Assembly (NCBI GenBank): GCA_943912755.1
Contig: CALTWF010000017.1
Location: 1 to 64,000, forward strand
Origin: an uncultured Pseudomonas sp.
GTDB lineage: Bacteria; Pseudomonadota; Gammaproteobacteria; Pseudomonadales; Pseudomonadaceae
Length of the DNA: 64,000 nucleotides
Direction: 5' to 3'
Part shown: positions 25,120-33,741 of the stretch, piece by piece
Layout: the number at the start of each line of letters is the position of its first letter
Position numbering within the stretch: the first letter of the stretch is position 1
The notes under the pieces: generated by a model
The model's input: the letters and a program-made list of their open reading frames with translations, nothing else
Database searches by the model: none
Told to the model about the DNA's origin: nothing
Position numbers and translations under genes: made by a program

Positions 25120-25216
25120 TCATCGCTGGCAAGCCAGCTCCCACAGGGACCGCGCCGAACACAGATACTGCGGCTGACCCGGAACCCTGTGGGAGTCGGC
25201 TTGCCGACGATGAGGC
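25120..25216. repeat. Inverted REP pair (REPIN)
   Basis: TCATCGCTGGCAAGCCAGCTC and, 60 bases later, its diverged inverted partner ending GGCTTGCCGACGATGAGGCC form a long imperfect stem. Its left edge abuts the 231-bp element. Confidence 0.75.
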
Positions 25217-25343
25217 CAGCAGTAACAACATCAATCTGCTTGCCTGCCACCATAGAATCTCCCACAGGGTCCAGCGGTGCTCTCTCGATCCACTGGAAAG
25301 CCGATAGCCAGCTCATGAAAATCCCGTCATGCGGCCACTTGAG

Positions 25344-25357
25344 AAACGATTTCGTTT
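25344..25357 (+). promoter_or_regulatory. Possible Fur-like operator upstream of fbpA
   Basis: AAACGA-TT-TCGTTT is an inverted repeat in an AT-richer patch 45 bases before the fbpA ATG. The spacing between arms is one base shorter than the Fur consensus, so this is a tentative site supported mainly by the iron role of the gene. Confidence 0.3.
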
Positions 25358-25401
25358 ACCATTGTTTCCAAATGTGTAGCCGTAAGCGAGGAAGTACCCG
25401 C

Positions 25402-26415
25402 ATGACGATCCGCCGTAACCCGATTCTGCGCGGCCTGGCCGTTTCACTTCTGGGCCTGGTGCTGGGCGCACCGTCCGCCATGGCCGCCGATCCTGTGACC
25501 CTGACCCTGTACAACGGCCAGCACAAGGAAATCGGCGAAGCCATCGCCAAGGCCTACGAGGCCAAGACCGGCATCCATATCAATATCCGCAAGGGCAGCA
25601 GCAACCAGCTGGCCAGCCAGATCATCGAGGAAGGCGAGCGCTCGCCGGCCGACGTGATCTACACCGAGGAATCGCCACCGCTGAACAACCTCGGCGAACT
25701 GGGCCTGCTGGCGACCATCGACCAGTCGACCCTCGACGTCCTGCCCAAGGAATTCGTCGCCGCCAACGGCAGCTGGATGGGCGTGACCGCGCGCACCCGG
25801 GTGGTCGCCTTCAACCCGAAGAAGATCGACGAGAAAGACCTGCCGCAATCGGTGATGGACTTCGCCGACCCCGAGTGGGACGGCAAGATCGGCTTCGTCC
25901 CCACCAGCGGCGCGTTCCAGGAACAGGCCGTGGCCATCCTCAAGCTGCACGGCCGCGAAGCCGCCGAGGAATGGCTGACCGGCCTCAAGGCGTTCGGCAA
26001 GACCTACACCAACAACATGGTGGCGCTGAAAGCCGTGGAGAACGGTGAAGTCGCCGCCGTGCTGGTGAACAACTACTACTGGTACGCCCTGAAGAAAGAA
26101 CGCGGCCAGCTCGACTCCAAGCTGTATTACCTGGCGGACGGCGACGTCGGCGGCCTGATGACCATCTCCAGCGCCGCTGCGGTGAAGGCCAGCAAGCATC
26201 CGAAAGAGGCCCAGGCCCTGCTCGCCTGGATGGCCAGCGAAGAAGGCCAGCGGGTGATTACCCAGACCACCGCCGAGTACCCGCTGCACAAGGGCATGGT
26301 TTCCGACCAGGGCCTGAAGCCGTTCGAAGACCTGCGCCCGCCGAAGATCACCCCGGCCGACCTGGGTAACGCCGAGGAAGCCCTGGAACTCGAACGCGAA
26401 GTCGGCCTGCTCTGA
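25402..26415 (+). CDS. fbpA: Periplasmic ferric-iron-binding protein of an ABC importer (FbpA/AfuA type)
   Basis: A 337-residue protein with a signal peptide cleaved after SAMA (about residue 31). The mature part has the type II periplasmic-binding fold: LTLYNGQHKEIGEAIAKAYE at the start, the RKGSSNQLASQI and DVIYTEESPPL loops, and a tyrosine cluster NNYYWYAL that matches the iron-binding tyrosine pair of FbpA proteins. It captures Fe3+ (or a small chelate) in the periplasm and hands it to the permease encoded next, with a TGATGA overlap. The ATG at 25402 sits after a GAGGAAG ribosome site. Confidence 0.88.
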   Translation: MTIRRNPILRGLAVSLLGLVLGAPSAMAADPVTLTLYNGQHKEIGEAIAKAYEAKTGIHINIRKGSSNQLASQIIEEGERSPADVIYTEESPPLNNLGELGLLATIDQSTLDVLPKEFVAANGSWMGVTARTRVVAFNPKKIDEKDLPQSVMDFADPEWDGKIGFVPTSGAFQEQAVAILKLHGREAAEEWLTGLKAFGKTYTNNMVALKAVENGEVAAVLVNNYYWYALKKERGQLDSKLYYLADGDVGGLMTISSAAAVKASKHPKEAQALLAWMASEEGQRVITQTTAEYPLHKGMVSDQGLKPFEDLRPPKITPADLGNAEEALELEREVGLL

Positions 26416-27980
26416 TGAGTGCCGCGCTTCCCGTGGAGCTGAACACCGGCTTCGTGCCGCGGCGCAAACGCCCGTCGGTGTGGGTGGTGGTGCCGGTGCT
26501 GTTGCTGGTCGGGCTGAGCCTGCTGCCGTTGCTGTATGTGGCGATGAAAACCTGGGAGGCCGGCTGGCATGAGGCCCTGCGCCTGATCTGGCGGCCGTTC
26601 GTCTGGGGCTTGATGCGCAACACCCTGCTGCTGATGGTCGGGGTGACCGTCAGTTGCGCGGTGGTCGGCCTGTCCCTGGCCTGGCTGCTGGAACGCAGCG
26701 ACCTGCCGGGCCGGCGCCTGTGGGGGGTGATCCTGTGCCTGCCGTTCGCCGTGCCGTCCTTCGTCAGCGGCTTTACCTGGGTGTCCCTGAGCCCGAAGTT
26801 CGAAGGGCTGTGGGGGGCGATCCTGGTGATGAGCCTGTCCAAGTACCCGCTGGTGTTCCTGCCGGTGGCGGCGACCCTGCGCAACCTCGATACCTCGCTG
26901 GAGGAATCGGCGCGAACCATGGGCTGCAACCGCTGGGCGGTGTTCCGCCGGGTCACCCTGCCGCTGCTGTGGCCGTCGATCCTCGGCGGCAGCCTGCTGA
27001 TCGCCCTGCACATGCTGGTGGAGTTCGGCGCCCTGTCGATCCTCAACCTGCAAACCTTCACCACGGCGATCTACCAGCAGTTCGAGCTGGAGTTCAGTAA
27101 TGCCAATGCGGCGATGCTGTCCGCCGTACTGCTGCTGATGTGCCTGCTGATGCTGTGGCTGGAGCTGCGGGTACGCGGCAAGGCGCGGCATGTGCGCATC
27201 GGCCAGGGCGTGGCCCGGCGCGGTGCGCCGATCCGCCTGCGCGGCTGGATGCCTGTCGGCCAGCTGTATTGCCTGGGGCTGGCGATTCTCGGCAGCGGTA
27301 TTCCGCTGGGCATGCTGGCGTATTGGCTGAGCGTGGGCTCGTCGGCAGCGTTCCCGGTAGCGGATATCAGCCGGGCGCTGCTGTCGTCGCTGTCGATCTC
27401 GTTGGGCGGTGCCGGGGTTAGCCTGCTGCTGGCCTTGCCGGTGAGCTTCCTGGTGGTGCGCTACAAGGGCCGCCTGGCGATCTGGGCCGAACGCCTGCCG
27501 TACCTGCTGCACGCCCTGCCGGGACTGGTGATCGCCCTGACCCTGGTGTATTTCGCCCTGCACTACGTGCCGGCGATGTACCAGACCACGGGCCTGTTGC
27601 TGCTGGCCTATGCGCTGCTGTTCCTGCCCCTGGCCCAGGCGCCGGTGCGCACCGCGCTGACCAAGGCCGCGCCGCAACTGGAAGAGGCCGCCAGGACCCT
27701 CGGTGCGACGCCGTTCACGGCGTTCTGCCGGGTGACCCTGCCGATCATCTTCCCGGCCCTGGCCGCGGCGTTCGCCCTGGTGTTCCTCGATGCCATGAAG
27801 GAGCTGACCGCAACCTTGCTGCTCAGCCCCACCGGCATGACCACCCTGGCCACCGAGGTCTGGGCGCATACCGCCAACGTCGAGTTCGCCGCAGCAGCGC
27901 CTTACGCGGCGCTGCTGATCCTGGTGTCCGGGTTGCCGGTGTACCTGCTGACCACCCGGATGTACCTGAACCGCGCCTGA
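26415..27980 (+). CDS. fbpB: Ferric-iron ABC permease, fused two-domain (FbpB/HitB type)
   Basis: A 521-residue inner-membrane protein with about 12 segments in two homologous halves. Each half carries an EAA loop, the contact site for the ATPase: EESARTMGCNRWAVFRRVTLP near 160 and EEAARTLGATPFTAFCRVTLP near 420. It passes iron from FbpA across the membrane. No ATP-binding subunit gene follows; the next gene is convergent. The same two-gene arrangement is known in P. aeruginosa, where the ATPase must come from elsewhere. Confidence 0.88.
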   Translation: MSAALPVELNTGFVPRRKRPSVWVVVPVLLLVGLSLLPLLYVAMKTWEAGWHEALRLIWRPFVWGLMRNTLLLMVGVTVSCAVVGLSLAWLLERSDLPGRRLWGVILCLPFAVPSFVSGFTWVSLSPKFEGLWGAILVMSLSKYPLVFLPVAATLRNLDTSLEESARTMGCNRWAVFRRVTLPLLWPSILGGSLLIALHMLVEFGALSILNLQTFTTAIYQQFELEFSNANAAMLSAVLLLMCLLMLWLELRVRGKARHVRIGQGVARRGAPIRLRGWMPVGQLYCLGLAILGSGIPLGMLAYWLSVGSSAAFPVADISRALLSSLSISLGGAGVSLLLALPVSFLVVRYKGRLAIWAERLPYLLHALPGLVIALTLVYFALHYVPAMYQTTGLLLLAYALLFLPLAQAPVRTALTKAAPQLEEAARTLGATPFTAFCRVTLPIIFPALAAAFALVFLDAMKELTATLLLSPTGMTTLATEVWAHTANVEFAAAAPYAALLILVSGLPVYLLTTRMYLNRA

Positions 27981-27990
27981 TCAGGCGCGG
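27971..27990. other. 20-bp perfect palindrome over two back-to-back stop codons
   Basis: CCGCGCCTGA joined to TCAGGCGCGG spans the last codons of fbpB (stop at 27978-27980) and of the convergent chemoreceptor (stop at 27981-27983). The two genes abut with no spacer and both end in Arg-Ala. The structure lacks a U-run, so it is not an obvious terminator. Confidence 0.7.
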
Positions 27991-29915
27991 AACTGGCCCA
28001 GGCTGGCCTTGAGCTGGGCCGCCAGGTCGTCGAGCACCTTGCTGCTGGCGGTGGTCTGCATGACCACCTGGGCAGCGCGCTCGGCCTGGGCATGGATGTT
28101 CTCCACCCGCCCCCGCACCGCCTGCGCCCCTTGCGCCTGCTGCTCGGCCGCCCGCGTGGCAAGACCGATGGCAGCGTGAACCTGCTCCACCGATACCTGG
28201 ACGGACTGTTGCAGGCGGGCGTTGTCGCGCAGCACCAGCAGGCCCTCGCTGGCTTGCCGTCCGGCCTGGCTGATGGCCGCCACGGCTTCCTTGGCACCTT
28301 GTTGCAAAGCACCGATATGGGCCTGGATATCGCCGGTGGAGCTTTGCGTCTTGCTCGCCAGCGCACGCACCTCGTCGGCCACCACGGCAAAGCCGCGACC
28401 GGTCTCGCCGGCCCGCGCCGCCTCGATTGCCGCGTTCAGGGCGAGCAGGTTGGTCTGCTCGGCGATGCCGTGGATCACCGTCAGCACCACTTCGATCTGC
28501 TCGCTTTGCTCGGCCAGGCGCTCGATCACCTTGGAACCGGTATCCACCTGCCCGGCCAGCGCCTCGATCAACTTGGCAACCTGGGCCGAACTGCGGCTGT
28601 TCTCGTCGGTGGCCTGGCGGATATCCACCACTTGTTGCAGGGCCTCCTGCATGGCGCGGCTTTCCGCCTGGGCCTCGTCGGCCATGCTCGACAGGGCGCG
28701 CAGGCTCTCGGCCACCTCGTCACGCTGCATCGCCGCGGCGGAGTCGGCGCCGGCGCTGTGCTGGGCCATGCTGCTGATTTCCACGCCGGTACGCTGGGCC
28801 ACCTCGCCGGCCTCGCGAACGATGGGTTGCAGCTTGTCGACGAAGCGGTTGACCGCGGCGGCCATGTCGCCGATTTCGTCGCGGCTGTCGATGCTCACGC
28901 GCTTGGTCAGGTCGCCTTCACCGGCGGCCAGGTCGTTGAGCGCAGCGATCAGCAGGCGCAGCTTGTTGACCACGCGCCGGCCGAGAACCACGGCGACCAC
29001 CAGCAGCACGCCACAACCGACCAGGGCCAGGCCCAGGCCGATGCGCCAGCGCAGGGTGGACGCGGCGTCCTGCACGCTTTGCGAGGTGTTGGCTTTCATC
29101 TGCAGGGCGCTGCCCTGGGCGGTTTGCAGGCGGCTTTGCAACGTCTTGGTGCTGTCGGCGGCGGCGCTGGTCAGGCTGTCGGCCACCAGTTGGTCGCCGC
29201 TGGCGATCAGCGCCGCGAAGCGCTTGTCGAGGGCCTTGAGCTCGGCGTCCACCGAAGCGGTGGAGATACCCATCAGGACCTTGCCGATTTCCACGCCATT
29301 GGGGTTGATCGAGGCTTCGACGAAGTACACCGCCGGATCGCTGCGCGCGGCGTCCAGTACCTTGTCCAGGGCGCGCTCGCCCTTGCCCTTCTCCAGCAGG
29401 GCCTGGTTGATCGGGTTCTGCCGGTTGAGGTAGCGGGTCAGGTGTTCGCCTTGCGCATCGTCATAAACGACGAACAGTACGTTGGGATTGCGTTGCGCGC
29501 GGCGGGCGAATTCCGACAGGGTCGGCACGTCGACGTCCCAGATGGCCCGGGGCGCCACCGAGGCGAGCAGTTCGGCCATGTCGTTGGCCGAGTCGCGCAG
29601 GTTCTTCTCCAGGGTGGCGCGCAGTTGCGCCTGTTCTTCTTCCAGTCGCGACGACAAGCCGGCGGTGAGGCGCTGGCGGGTGCTTTCGGAGAGGCTGCTG
29701 AGGCCCGAGCTGACTTCCTTGGCGGCCTGGTCCAGTTCGGTTGCCAGTTTCTGGCTGTCGCTGCCCAGACGATTGCCCAGGTCGGCCTCCAGCGCCGTGA
29801 CCGTGCTGCGTGTCAGCACCACCGCGACCACCACTTGCACCAAAAGAGCGATACCAAGTGCAACAAAGACAGGCCGCAAGAGGCGGCTTCGTAACAATGA
29901 GATGACGGCAGACAC
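27981..29915 (-). CDS. Methyl-accepting chemotaxis protein
   Basis: A 644-residue chemoreceptor. A transmembrane helix at about 13-33, a periplasmic sensor domain of about 250 residues with coiled-coil stretches, a second transmembrane helix near 290-312, a HAMP linker (RRVVNKLRLLIAALNDLAAGEGDLT region), and a cytoplasmic signalling domain with the conserved hairpin tip EQTNLLALNAAIEAARAGE. The C-terminus lacks the CheR-binding pentapeptide. It signals to CheA/CheW and the flagellar motor; the ligand is unknown. A receptor gene beside purA is common in Pseudomonas, and here it marks the return to core order. Confidence 0.92.
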   Translation of the reverse strand: MSAVISLLRSRLLRPVFVALGIALLVQVVVAVVLTRSTVTALEADLGNRLGSDSQKLATELDQAAKEVSSGLSSLSESTRQRLTAGLSSRLEEEQAQLRATLEKNLRDSANDMAELLASVAPRAIWDVDVPTLSEFARRAQRNPNVLFVVYDDAQGEHLTRYLNRQNPINQALLEKGKGERALDKVLDAARSDPAVYFVEASINPNGVEIGKVLMGISTASVDAELKALDKRFAALIASGDQLVADSLTSAAADSTKTLQSRLQTAQGSALQMKANTSQSVQDAASTLRWRIGLGLALVGCGVLLVVAVVLGRRVVNKLRLLIAALNDLAAGEGDLTKRVSIDSRDEIGDMAAAVNRFVDKLQPIVREAGEVAQRTGVEISSMAQHSAGADSAAAMQRDEVAESLRALSSMADEAQAESRAMQEALQQVVDIRQATDENSRSSAQVAKLIEALAGQVDTGSKVIERLAEQSEQIEVVLTVIHGIAEQTNLLALNAAIEAARAGETGRGFAVVADEVRALASKTQSSTGDIQAHIGALQQGAKEAVAAISQAGRQASEGLLVLRDNARLQQSVQVSVEQVHAAIGLATRAAEQQAQGAQAVRGRVENIHAQAERAAQVVMQTTASSKVLDDLAAQLKASLGQFRA

Positions 29916-30011
29916 AATAAATCCCTCTGCTTTTTGGAGCCATTACAGTGATGGCATCCCTGAAGGCAATTTCACAGCAAAGCTTGTGCCGCAGCAGAGG
30001 GGCAAAAACGC

Positions 30012-30037
30012 CAAAGGCCCCTATAAAGGGGCCTTTG
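30012..30037 (-). terminator. Terminator of the hisZ-purA unit
   Basis: CAAAGGCCCC / GGGGCCTTTG with a 6-base loop lies 20 bases after the purA stop. On the minus strand it is followed by GCGTTTTTGCC, giving a short U-run. Confidence 0.75.
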
Positions 30038-30057
30038 GGTGTTACCGCATGACTAAA

Positions 30058-31350
30058 TCAGGCGAAAGGATGACGCAGGACAATAGTCTCGTTGCGGTCA
30101 GGACCGGTCGAGATGATGTCGATCGGCGCGCCGACCAGCTCTTCCACACGCTTGATGTAGGCACGGGCGTTGGCTGGCAGCTCTTCCAGGGTCTTGGCGC
30201 CCACGGTCGATTCGGTCCAGCCCGGCATTTCTTCGTACACCGGCTCCAGGCCGATGTAGCTGTCGGCGTCGGTCGGTGCGTCGATGACGGCGCCGTTTTC
30301 GTTCTTGTAGCCCACGCAGATGCGGATGGTCTCCAGGCCGTCGAGGACGTCCAGCTTGGTCAGGCACAGGCCCGAGATGCTGTTGACGTCGATGGCGCGG
30401 CGCAGGATGACGGCGTCGAACCAGCCGCAACGACGGGCACGGCCGGTGGTGGCACCGAACTCGTGGCCACGCTTGGCCAGGTAGGCACCGACGTCATCGA
30501 ACAGTTCGGTCGGGAACGGACCGGAACCGACGCGGGTGGTGTAGGCCTTGGTGATGCCGAGGATGTAGTCCAGGTACATCGGGCCAACGCCGGAACCGGT
30601 GGCGATGCCGCCGGCAGTGGTGTTGGAGCTGGTGACGTACGGGTAGGTACCGTGGTCGATGTCCAGCAGCGAGCCCTGGGCACCTTCGAACATGATGTCC
30701 TTGCCGGCGCGGCGCAGGGCATGCAGTTCGGCGGTGACGTCGAGCATCATCGGCTTCAGTTGCTCGGCGTAGGCCATGCACTGGTCCAGGGTTTCCTGGA
30801 AGTCGATGGCCGGTTCCTTGTAGTAATTGACCAGCTGGAAGTTGTGGTAGTCCAGCAGCTCGCCCAGCTTGGCGGCGAAACGCTCGCGGTGGAACAGGTC
30901 GCCGACGCGCAGGCCGCGACGGGCGACCTTGTCTTCGTAGGCCGGGCCGATGCCGCGACCGGTGGTGCCGATCTTCTGCTCGCCACGGGCCTTCTCGCGC
31001 GCCTGGTCGAGGGCGACGTGGTAGGACAGGATCAGCGGGCAGGCCGGACTGATGCGCAGGCGATCGCGAACCGGTACGCCCTTCTCTTCCAGCTTGACGA
31101 TTTCACGCAGCAGGGCGTCGGGTGCAACCACCACGCCGTTGCCGATCAGGCACTGCACGCCTTCGCGCAGGACGCCCGAAGGAATCAGGTGCAGCACGGT
31201 TTTCTCACCGTCGATCACCAGCGTGTGACCGGCGTTGTGGCCACCCTGGTAGCGCACTACGGCGGCAGCATGTTCGGTCAGCAGATCGACGATCTTGCCT
31301 TTGCCCTCATCACCCCACTGGGTGCCCAGGACTACGACATTCTTACCCAT
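30058..31350 (-). CDS. purA: Adenylosuccinate synthetase
   Basis: A 430-residue cytoplasmic enzyme that joins IMP and aspartate using GTP, the first committed step to AMP. The N-terminal GTQWGDEGKGK is the nucleotide loop, and the ...GGHNAGHT motif near residue 38 is the second signature. The start at 31350 (MGKNVV) follows a GAGGA ribosome site and gives the usual family length; an upstream ATG 15 bases earlier is less likely. It lies 56 bases downstream of hisZ on the same strand, and they are probably co-transcribed. Confidence 0.97.
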   Translation of the reverse strand: MGKNVVVLGTQWGDEGKGKIVDLLTEHAAAVVRYQGGHNAGHTLVIDGEKTVLHLIPSGVLREGVQCLIGNGVVVAPDALLREIVKLEEKGVPVRDRLRISPACPLILSYHVALDQAREKARGEQKIGTTGRGIGPAYEDKVARRGLRVGDLFHRERFAAKLGELLDYHNFQLVNYYKEPAIDFQETLDQCMAYAEQLKPMMLDVTAELHALRRAGKDIMFEGAQGSLLDIDHGTYPYVTSSNTTAGGIATGSGVGPMYLDYILGITKAYTTRVGSGPFPTELFDDVGAYLAKRGHEFGATTGRARRCGWFDAVILRRAIDVNSISGLCLTKLDVLDGLETIRICVGYKNENGAVIDAPTDADSYIGLEPVYEEMPGWTESTVGAKTLEELPANARAYIKRVEELVGAPIDIISTGPDRNETIVLRHPFA

Positions 31351-31406
31351 AACACTTGTCCTCATTCGCGCAAACTTGGCGCCGGCGACTGGGCCGGCGG
31401 CTAATC

Positions 31407-32594
31407 TCAGATGGCCAGTGGCAGTACCTGCCAGGCCCCGTTTTGCAGAATCAATTGCCGGTCGCAGTCCGCCTCGATGGCGGCAGCCAGCGGCTGGCCA
31501 GGCAGTGCCTGCACAACCCGCTGACCGTCACTGCGCAACTGGCAGGCCAACTGCCACAGAGCCGCGTCGCTGCTGTCGGGCATCCAGATCCCGCCAGTGG
31601 GCAACACGACCTCTGCCCGCCCCAGTGTCACAAGGGTCTTCAAATCCGTGGAGAAACCGGTGGCCGGGCGTGCCCGGCCGAAGTCAGCTCCGATATCGTC
31701 GTAGCGACCGCCCTGGGCGATCGACTGGCCGACACCCGGGACGAACGCGGCGAACACCACACCGGTGTGGTAGTGGTAGCCACGCAGCTCGCCCAGGTCG
31801 AAATACAGCGGCAGGTCCGGATAACGCGCGGTCAGCCGGTCGGCGATGCTCATCAGGTCATCCAGCGCTGCCAGCACCGCAGCCGGGGCACGACCCAGGC
31901 GCACGCGGGCGGCTTCCAGCACTTCGCGGCCGCCGCACAGTTCGGTCAGGGCGCGCAGCATGCCGGCCAGGTCCGCCGGAAGGTTGGCGGTCAGGGCGAT
32001 GACCTCGTCGATGGCCTTGCGTTGCAGGGCATCGAACAGCTGCTGCTCCACCGCACCGGACAAGCCGGCGGCGCGAGCCAGGCCGCGGTAGATACCGACA
32101 TGGCCAAGGTCCATGTGCACATCCGGCACATCGGCCAGTTGCAGCATGGCCAGCATCAGGCTGATGACTTCGACATCGCTGACCGGGCTGGCATCGCCGT
32201 ACAGCTCGGCACCGAGCTGGATCGGGCTGCGCGAGGTCGACAGCGCCCGCGGCTGGGCGTGCAGCACGCTGCCGGCATAGCACAGGCGGCTCGGGCCTTC
32301 GCGGCGCAGGGTGTGCGCATCGATACGCGCGACCTGCGGCGTGATATCGGCGCGGAAGCCCATCTGCCGGCCGGATTGTGGATCGACCACCTTGAAGGTC
32401 CGCAGGTCCAGGTCCTGACCGGCACCGGTGAGCAGCGATTCCAGGTACTCGATATGGGGAGTCACGACGAACTCGTAACCCCAGCTCTGGAACAGATCCA
32501 ACACCTGGCGGCGCGCGATCTCGATGCGCGTCGCTTCAGGTGGCAGTACTTCTTCGATGCCATCTGGCAGCAGCCAGCGGTCTACCGTTGCCAT
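31407..32594 (-). CDS. hisZ: ATP phosphoribosyltransferase regulatory subunit
   Basis: A 395-residue paralogue of histidyl-tRNA synthetase that lacks tRNA charging and partners the short-form HisG in the first step of histidine synthesis. MATVDRWLLPDGIEEVLPPE at the start and the class II core (FRADITPQVARIDAH, RLCYAGSVLH, AELYG) are visible. The ATG at 32594 has AGGGG about 10 bases upstream; the frame remains open further upstream but that part looks non-coding. Its usual neighbour order hflC-hisZ-purA is kept. Confidence 0.94.
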   Translation of the reverse strand: MATVDRWLLPDGIEEVLPPEATRIEIARRQVLDLFQSWGYEFVVTPHIEYLESLLTGAGQDLDLRTFKVVDPQSGRQMGFRADITPQVARIDAHTLRREGPSRLCYAGSVLHAQPRALSTSRSPIQLGAELYGDASPVSDVEVISLMLAMLQLADVPDVHMDLGHVGIYRGLARAAGLSGAVEQQLFDALQRKAIDEVIALTANLPADLAGMLRALTELCGGREVLEAARVRLGRAPAAVLAALDDLMSIADRLTARYPDLPLYFDLGELRGYHYHTGVVFAAFVPGVGQSIAQGGRYDDIGADFGRARPATGFSTDLKTLVTLGRAEVVLPTGGIWMPDSSDAALWQLACQLRSDGQRVVQALPGQPLAAAIEADCDRQLILQNGAWQVLPLAI

Positions 32595-32770
32595 TACGCC
32601 ATTTCCCCTGTGGTCCGGGCGGCCAGCCCGCGGGCCCAGCCGTGAGTGAAGCAGGTCCCGGCAAATCACCCGCGCAGCGCCGATTCCAGCGTTGCCGCAG
32701 TGCCGATACCCTCGTGAATCCTGAGTCGCGCTGCTGATCGGGCCAGTTACGGTGATTCGATCTCGCAGAC

Positions 32771-32800
32771 GCAAAAAAGCCGGGAATTTCCCGGCTGCCG
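32771..32800 (-). terminator. Rho-independent terminator after hflC
   Basis: AGCCGGG / CCCGGCT with an AATT loop is followed on the minus strand by TTTTTTG, a textbook terminator. It isolates the hfq-hflXKC operon from hisZ-purA. Confidence 0.88.
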
Positions 32801-32825
32801 CATCATACACCCGTTGTCTTGCAGA

Positions 32826-32866
32826 AATCACCCCGCCAGACGTATTAGCCGCCCGACGGGGTGATT
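32826..32866 (-). other. Inverted repeat immediately after hflC
   Basis: AATCACCCCG and CGGGGTGATT pair across a 21-base loop, starting 5 bases after the hflC stop. With the terminator 30 bases further on it may protect the operon's 3' end. Confidence 0.45.
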
Positions 32867-32871
32867 CGACA

Positions 32872-33741
32872 TCAAGGTTTTGCTTTGTTCATGAAGCGGA
32901 AGAACTCGCTGCTCGGGTCGAGGACCAGAACGTCGTTCTTGCTGCTGAAGCTTTCACGGTAGGCATTCAGGCTACGGTAGAACGCGTAGAAGTCCTGGTC
33001 CTGGCCGTAGGCCTTGGCGTAGATCGCCGCCGCCTGGGCATCACCGTCACCGCGGGTCTCTTCCGACTCGCGATAGGCTTCCGCCAGCAGTACGCGGCGT
33101 TGACGATCGGCGTCGGCACGGATGCCTTCGGCCAGCTCGTTACCCTTGGCGCGGTGCTCGCGGGCTTCACGCTCACGCTCGGTGCTCATACGTTCGAACA
33201 CGCTGCGGTTCACTTCCTTGGGCAGGTCGATGGCCTTGACGCGAACGTCGACCACCTCGATACCCAACTCCTTCTCCGCCATGCGGTTCAGCGACCCAGT
33301 GATATCCGCCATCAGCGCATCGCGCTCACCGGAGACCACTTCATGCAGGGTGCGCTTGCCGAACTGGTCACGCAGGCCGCTTTCCAGTCGACGGGACAGA
33401 CGCTCGTCGGCGATCTGTTTCATGCCGGAAGTCGCGGTGTAGAAGCGCTCGGCATCTTTCACCCGCCATTTGGCGTAGGCATCGACCATCACCGCTTTCT
33501 TCTCCAGGGTCAGGAACCTCTGGGTCGGGGCATCGAGGGTCATCAGCCGGGCGTCGAACTTGCGCACCTGGTTGACGTAGGGAATCTTCAACCGCAGGCC
33601 AGGCTGGACATCTGCCTCGACCACCTTACCGAACTGCAGGAGTACCGCGCGTTCAGTCTGGGACACGATGTAGAAACTGTTCCAGGCCACGATGGCCAGG
33701 ACCACGCCGGCAATCAGGGCGATCAGCGATTTATTGCTCAT
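32872..33741 (-). CDS. hflC: Membrane protease modulator HflC
   Basis: A 289-residue SPFH/band-7 protein anchored by one N-terminal membrane segment (SLIALIAGVVLAIVAWNSFY) with the bulk in the periplasm. It forms with HflK a large cage around FtsH and moderates its proteolysis of membrane proteins. The FERMSTEREREAREHRAKG coiled-coil segment is typical. Its ATG directly overlaps the hflK stop. Confidence 0.96.
   Translation of the reverse strand: MSNKSLIALIAGVVLAIVAWNSFYIVSQTERAVLLQFGKVVEADVQPGLRLKIPYVNQVRKFDARLMTLDAPTQRFLTLEKKAVMVDAYAKWRVKDAERFYTATSGMKQIADERLSRRLESGLRDQFGKRTLHEVVSGERDALMADITGSLNRMAEKELGIEVVDVRVKAIDLPKEVNRSVFERMSTEREREAREHRAKGNELAEGIRADADRQRRVLLAEAYRESEETRGDGDAQAAAIYAKAYGQDQDFYAFYRSLNAYRESFSSKNDVLVLDPSSEFFRFMNKAKP

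Larger units (their letters stand above)
24830..25401. repeat. Gene-free stretch with REP elements and a nested insertion
   Basis: No credible gene is present in these 572 bases. The stretch contains a REP half at about 24878, a 231-bp element with inverted ends, a full inverted REP pair at 25120-25216, a lone REP fragment (CTCCCACAGGGTCC) near 25259, and a short upstream region of fbpA. It separates the accessory cluster from the iron ABC genes. Confidence 0.75.

Noticed and set aside
24878..25280. Repeated palindromes that could suggest a CRISPR array
   Set aside because: Repeats are inverted REP units with unequal spacing and no unique spacers of constant length; no cas gene is nearby.
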